A DNA stretch of 64,000 nt from Cloeon dipterum (lineage: Eukaryota; Arthropoda; Insecta; Ephemeroptera; Baetidae): positions 24,928,545-24,992,544 of the forward strand of contig NC_088790.1 of NCBI RefSeq assembly GCF_949628265.1, given 5' to 3'. This document shows positions 58,467 to 64,000 of the stretch, one piece after another. The notes under the pieces are model-generated. The model was not told the origin of the DNA. It saw only the letters and a list, made by a program, of their open reading frames with translations, and did not search any database. Both the position numbers and the translations under genes were made by a program. Within the stretch, counting starts at the first letter, position 1. The number at the start of each line of letters is the position of its first letter.

Positions 58467-58546
58467 GTTGACCATACTGGTTCTCGTTAATTAGATCACC
58501 GAAATTAAGCGCAGTCGATAGATGGATGGCCGACCACCTGGAAAGC
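58467..58546 (+). pseudogene. 5S rRNA-like fragment (pseudogene or 5S-derived SINE head)
   Basis: About 80 bp resemble arthropod 5S rRNA in order: GACCATAC, GGTTCTCGT, GATCACCGAAATTAAGC, GTCG, TAGATGGATGG, CCGACCACCTGGAAA. These cover the start and the internal promoter (A box to C box). Two deletions relative to 5S are visible: after GACCATAC and in the TTAGTACTTGGATGG segment. It is therefore not a functional 5S gene. The sequence that follows (about 58550-58800, GC-richer) could be the body of a 5S-headed SINE. Confidence 0.6.
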
Positions 58547-59033
58547 CATTTTGCTGGTTTGCACCTTTCCAGCATGCGTGTTTAGGCATCACGAGACGAA
58601 TGTCTATAGCGTTTCAATGCAGTCCTCGGCGGTGCGGAGGCAAGTAAGTGGCCCTTGAGTGGGCTGGGTCCCCGTGCGCCCATGTTGTCCCCCCGTTCGC
58701 GGTGTTATTCGCACTCGGAATTCAGCATTCGTGCTAGTGCAGTGCATGCGCTTCCCCCCAGACAGAGATGTTGCAATCCCTGGTATCAATTGCTGATGCA
58801 TTCATTAAACTTATTCCATTACGAGACATATACATACGGCGACTGCTGTGACCTTGGATTAACGCCAGAACACAAACACGTGAGGTCTCAACACCTGACT
58901 CCATGGAACATGGTGTTTCATTGCTGGATCAGACCAAAGTGAGTCTGTGCAGAAAATACTGCCCTTTTTTTAGTGAGAAGTAACAAAGCATTAATTTTTT
59001 TTCTCTATTAATTGATTAATTGTCCACTCAAAT

Positions 59034-59290
59034 TCAGTGTTCCTAGTTTTATCCAGCCGGTTTAATCCATGGTGGTTTAAACCAGGTTTAAACCACCCTA
59101 TTTTAGCCGGCTTTATTCTGGCTTTTTTATTTTTTTTGTCAAAAATCCAAAAGTTAGTTTAAAAAATATTTTTTTTGTTAAAAAAAAGCAAAAAAAGCAG
59201 CCAAATAAAGCCAAAAAAGCCGGATTAAGCCGGATAAAATCCGGATAAAACCACCTCGTTTTAGAAAAAGCCGGTTTTTTTGGAACACTG
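59034..59290. mobile_element. hAT-type MITE with exact 8 bp duplication
   Basis: 257 bp element with inverted termini (CAGTGTTCC left, GGAACACTG right) and an interior of repeated AGCCGG and GGATTAAGCC motifs that fold back. Both sides carry ACTCAAAT (59026-59033 and 59291-59298), an exact 8 bp target duplication. It differs in sequence from family E. No coding capacity. Confidence 0.75.
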
Positions 59291-61633
59291 ACTCAAATAC
59301 ATATATTGAAGAGTTTTTATAAAAAAAATATCAAGTGACAATTAACACAAAATTATGCAAAAAGTATCAAAGATCACTAGTTATAATTAAATTCCAGACA
59401 AATTTGATTTAAAATAGTGCATCAAATTAAATTAAAATTGTTATTTTAATTCATTATTTTGAGCTATACCCAGGAAAGGCAGGGTTTAATGGATCTTGTT
59501 AACTGAAACCAGGCCCATGTTTGACCGGAAACCTCATTGAAAAACTTTACGAGCACTTGAATTTCGTGGCATAGTATGTTTGAGTTTTCTCAAAATCAGC
59601 CCATGTTTAAAAAAAAATGTAAAATATTATACGTCTTTTAGGGTGCAACCAAAGGGGTTGGAAGGTTGGTAGTGTTGGCTTTCTAGGAGAGGTTGAGACT
59701 AGTCCAGCAGTGTGCAGTTTTTAAAAATCTGAAAGATAAAAGATGAGAATTGAACGTGTTAACAATATTTGAAATCTGGAAAAGCACAGATATTATATTT
59801 TAGTTTTCAAATTTTTTAATAATAAAACAATAGGTTAAACGTCATTTTAGGGTTTGAAGCATGTTTAAAACACTTAATCTAAAACCAATTTGAACTGATT
59901 TGGTGAAAACTGTAAATTCTAAAACTCGAAATTCAAGTTCCCGTAAAACCCGCACACGTGCGGGTCTCAATGGCGTTTTCGCTAGTTTCAATAAATACAA
60001 ATCATCAAGACCTTCAGAGTATGCACCTATCCTGGACATTGGTGCTTTTCCTTTTCGGCTGGTTCGCATTATTTCCGGCAGCAGTATATGGTGACACTGA
60101 AGGTCATATACCATTTTTATCAGATCAAGGTGACATTCTATTTTCGTTTCTGGTTTGTTCCAAATTCACAAAAATAAACCCCAAAATGTTTCTGCGTGAT
60201 TGGCACTTTGTTTACCATCGAAAACGTCACAGGTCACATTTACGGTTCACGCGTGTGAAAAGTCGATGGCGTCGTCGAAGAAATTTCCGCGGCAGCATCA
60301 CGTGAATGGCATAATTAGTGCAATACAAACGAGCGAGAGCGGGTGGCAGTAATTGGCAATCAGCGTCGAAAGCAGCGTAGAGGCGCGGCGCCTGCCTCGA
60401 GACCGCCGGGCACGTGGCACCCTGCACTTCGCCCATGTGACACGGGGGCGCCGGATCAAAAGGCTAAAACACGGCTCACATGCGCTTATCCTCTGTGCTG
60501 CCTCCTGCTCCACACTTCACAAAGGACATTATTTCACAAGTTCTCGCTCCTTCGATCCGCAGAGATTTGCATTCGATTTTCCGCTTATTTCGTCGTTCGT
60601 TTTTTATGTAGTCCAATAAAATAGTTCTCACGAAAAGCAAATTTCAAGACGTATATAAATATGTACATGAAGATATATTTAGAAAATGCATTAAGGGCAT
60701 GGAGCACGGGTGGTCGCAGAGGCGCTTGGATCCGATCGTGGTCTCATCTTTTCGCCTCCTTGCAACGAGAGCTCTTTCATTTAAACGCCAGACATATATT
60801 ATGTCCCTGAAGCCGCTGGAAAGGTGCGAAAACCAGCATTAACTAACCACTATTTTTTGCTATTTCTGACCTTGGGCATTTTAATTTTTGTATAGCTATA
60901 TTAATTTTGTTCACTCTTTTATTTAATTATTGATTTTATTAAACGCAAATGCGTGCAACAATTTTAAATCTACACAATTTATCATTTTTTACACATTTTT
61001 TAAGCTTCCCTGCTCAGAGTTAATGTTCTTGCCGTACACGTTTGAATATGATATTTTTCACATGTCTCGCCACAGAAATTACATTTTCAGTCAATATTAT
61101 AGGTTTATAATGGAAAGTTGCATTGTTACAGGAAGCAAAGTGATAGCCATGACAAGCAAATCTTGTAAAAATATGTCTGTCGGGAAAATCTGGACCACGC
61201 CAGTTCTCATTAATCATCGTTTCAGTCTCAAAAAATTCGTCACAAATAAGCAATCTATTAATTGTTTTCTTGGATTCACAAAATTTTTCATACACATCAG
61301 TCCCTGGTAAATTAAATCTATTTTTCAAGTCAGTTGTGTACAAATTAGAGTCTTTCGCAATCAATTCATAGAATTAACGAGATCTACTGTACTTTGAATT
61401 TCCAAGCAGCTTTCTCTAGGTTTTCAACCTTTTATTTAAGCTGATTTTTTTATTTTTACTTTTTACATTTTAGTCGTCTGTCTAGGAAAGCACATGTTCT
61501 GGCATCAGGGACGAAGTTTTAGGGAAGAGATCGAGAGTTGAAATAATGAAGACTGATATATTCTATGAACAATTTTATCGATGGAATGATTTACAGTTTT
61601 AATTCGATCGGACTCAAATACTGAAATTGTTTT

Positions 61634-61752
61634 CGTCCTGGTCCCGGCAAAATTGCGTAACTTTCAACAACCAAACGCGAATTTCCCTGTTGCAAGAAAA
61701 GGTAAACAATCAATTCGACAATGAAAATTTGGGTGTTTGTTGGACCAGGACG
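61634..61752. repeat. Short hairpin repeat, family C, copy 4
   Basis: 119 bp copy, reverse orientation, starting CGTCCTGGTCCCGGCAAAAT. It is shortened on the right, where it ends TTGTTGGACCAGGACG without the AAAATTGCGC arm. It lies directly before the TTAA MITE at 61767. Confidence 0.7.
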
Positions 61753-61766
61753 TTTTACAATATTAA

Positions 61767-62203
61767 AGAGGAATGATACTGGAAAAGCCTGGAAAATGCT
61801 TGTTGCCAATGCATAAACTCATCCCTTAGGATTCAGTTAAAGCCTAAATTGACCTTAGAAGCACTGTAATTTTTTGAGAAAATTGGCTGGAAAGTTACCG
61901 TGCTTTTCAAATGGTATAATGGCTGTCTCCTCACTTGAAATCTGATTTAATTTCAAAACCAAGAGTTTCCCCAATAAGTGGCATACACCGTTGGACAGAT
62001 CTCGGTGAGAGGAATCGGAATATGCCAAGAAAATATGTTCGAGCACTGTACATTTTGGAGAAAATTGGAAAAATTTGAATTTTTATTGTAGGAAGGTCCA
62101 TTTTTTATTATTGCAAATTGTTGAGCATATTGTTTATCGGTCAATTGTTTAAGGCATCCAACAATTTAAATCATTTTTAATTGTTGCCCAGTATCATTCC
62201 ACT
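61767..62203 (+). mobile_element. TTAA-flanked MITE, family B, copy 5
   Basis: 437 bp, flanked by TTAA at 61763-61766 and 62204-62207. Termini are AGAGGAATGATACTG and CAGTATCATTCCACT. It begins 14 bp after a short hairpin repeat of family C (61634-61752). Confidence 0.85.
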
Positions 62204-62239
62204 TTAAATTGACAAAATCTCTGTATCAAGCTAACTGCT

Positions 62240-62430
62240 GGTCGGGCTCACCCTTTTGAATCGGGTTCTGAAATTACGAAACGACACACGTCAGCATCGT
62301 GTGGCTGACCTTGGAAATTGAATTCTATAAATTTTAAAATCATATCTTTCTGCAGTTTCAACAATACTGCAAATTTAAAATTATAATAATTCAATTGGCT
62401 TTGTTGGCTTACAACAAAGGACCGCGCGCG
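62240..62430 (-). repeat. Dispersed repeat, copy 2 of 2
   Basis: Reverse-oriented partner of 52390-52590. It contains TTTGAATCGGGTTCTGAAAT and GTCAGCATCGTGTGGCTGAC. The 71-codon minus ORF spanning it is not supported as a gene. Confidence 0.55.
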
Positions 62431-64000
62431 TGAACCGCTGCTTAAAGTATAGTATATATACATATGTATATTAATACATACTTCCGCGTATATAGGGAAA
62501 CAGTGAAATCATACTAATAATACAATCACTCGCGCTCAAAGCATGTCCTGCAGCTCAATGTTACGTGGTAGTGTCCCTTTGCTGAGCGTATAAGTATAAC
62601 ACGTGTTTGCGAGTTTTTAACTTAATTGTCTATTAGTAGCTGTTACGTCTAGTTTGGGCCCATTTCGACTTTTTTCTCTTGAGCAAGGTTACCGAGTTGT
62701 TTCTCCTTTCTCACACTGCTTTTTATCCGGCTTGTTTTTGATGTATTTTGATTTTAAAGTGAGAATAAACAATAACATATAATTCCTTTTCAAAAAATTC
62801 CATTTTAATGACCTTAACCTTTGTCCTACTACTTTGAGGTCAACAGCAAAGTTGTTCCACTTGTCTACTAGACTAGTTGAACAACGGTGTTAAAACGTTT
62901 GAACTGCCTTGAACTGATTTTTGAGAAAACTTCATACATAATAAAAAAACCCTTGAAATTCTAGTGCCCGCAAAACCTGCAAAATAAATGTTGGATAGTT
63001 TGGATTTTCTGTCAAAATATCAGTAAAATATTTCATGAAGAACTTCATAACTCCACCAGAACTATGTGCATTTTCTGGACATGAAAGGCAATTTTAACTA
63101 AACTTAAAGATGATGCAACTCTGTACAAAAATGGTGCGTGCAAAACAAAGTTATCTGTATGAACGATAATTTACACCCGGAAGTACGAGTGAAAATGACG
63201 CTTCAAAAAATGTACAAAATCAATTAAAAACAATAAGAAACCCTTTAAAACCGACTAAAACGTTATTATCAGGAGTCGCGCGGCTTTTAGTTTGACAAAA
63301 CACCGTCAAAAATTTAATCCCATTTTTAAATTTTCGATTAACGCGGCGTTGATAGACTTATGCAGCGCATACGCAATTCATTTGTCCTTGGAATTGTGGT
63401 TCATATTGTCGAGGAAATAATCTCATATGATGTTTGATTTTCAAGCGCAGCGAATGCTGATGTAATTATTAAACCAGAAGATGTAACCTCATAGATTCAT
63501 AGGGATTCGCACCGCGATTCAGAGAAATGTGTGATCAAACCTTTAAAAATTCTGCATGCACTCTAATGACTTCCTTTCGCAATAAAAATGGAAAGTTCCC
63601 AGCAGCATTGATTGCAAAGGTATTCTCCAAAGGGAGCTTGTTGATAAATTTCCAGAACTAGACGTTGATTTCTACAGAATCTTGCGCAACAGTATCCATG
63701 CTACGAAAGCAAAATCAATCACTCTCTTTTTCGCAGAAACGGTATGAAACAACGAGTTTCCTGAATAAATTTAACAGGCGCGCACTTCTCTTCTGGTTTG
63801 AAACATTAATTTGTTTTACTCAGGGTTGCGGATATGGGAATAATTCGTTTACTTGCGGTTGGTTTTCCCACTGGGCTTTTGCAAACAAATTTTGCAGCTA
63901 TTGAATTTCGCCTTTATTTAGCTCTCTTGCCAACTTGTATTTAAAATTATGGCTAAATTTAAAAAATACATACAATTTAAAAAAAAAATAATTTTAAAAT

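Larger units (their letters stand above)
55944..64000. other. Right-hand AT-rich interval
   Basis: No gene I can support in 8 kb. It contains a 5S rRNA-like fragment (58467-58546), a hAT-type MITE (59034-59290), hairpin copy 61634-61752, TTAA MITE 61767-62203, a dispersed repeat copy (62240-62430), a frameshifted ORF relic near 57560-57900 and an unassigned 114-codon ORF (61020-61364 minus). The last 1.5 kb shows nothing recognisable. Confidence 0.5.

Overview
The window is animal nuclear DNA, most likely from an insect or another arthropod. The genes are split by GT-AG introns. Exons use GC-ending codons inside AT-rich flanks, and intergenic DNA is full of short non-autonomous DNA transposons. 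Proteins match conserved metazoan families. The species cannot be named from this sequence. No CRISPR array, operon or other prokaryotic feature is present.

Layout. 1-7.0 kb: the last four exons of a RasGEF (CDC25-type) protein on the plus strand, whose earlier exons lie left of the window. 7-19.4 kb: no gene I can support; a transposon graveyard dominated by TTAA-flanked (piggyBac-type) MITEs, foldback elements and a hAT-type MITE. 19.5-27.1 kb: a 13-exon RBM33-like RNA-binding protein (plus). Its long seventh intron holds a complete four-exon PGS1 gene (mitochondrial phosphatidylglycerophosphate synthase) on the opposite strand. 29.4-30.7 kb: a short TTC12-like TPR protein (minus), with a perfect RFX X-box just upstream. 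31.7-34.0 kb: an unrecognised five-exon, 212-residue protein (plus). 34.4-37.2 kb: L-lactate dehydrogenase (minus), tail to tail with the previous gene. 40.3-43.8 kb: Mediator subunit MED26 (minus). 46.5-50.6 kb: ISCA1, the mitochondrial A-type Fe-S assembly protein (plus); its third intron carries a probable small antisense membrane-protein gene. 55.1-55.9 kb: an intronless, very GC-rich seven-helix receptor-like ORF (minus). 56-64 kb: no further gene; repeats, a hAT MITE and a 5S rRNA-like fragment.

The genes do not form one pathway. ISCA1, PGS1 and LDH are metabolic or mitochondrial, RBM33 and MED26 act in RNA metabolism and transcription, and TTC12 points to cilia. The most notable points are two antisense genes nested in introns, both with an AATAAA at or overlapping the stop codon; an RFX site at TTC12; a foldback MITE whose arms carry perfect CTCF-core matches; and several MITE families with diagnostic target-site duplications (TTAA, or 8 bp).

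Exon boundaries were derived by hand from reading frame, GT/AG signals and family homology. UTR ends are mostly unknown.
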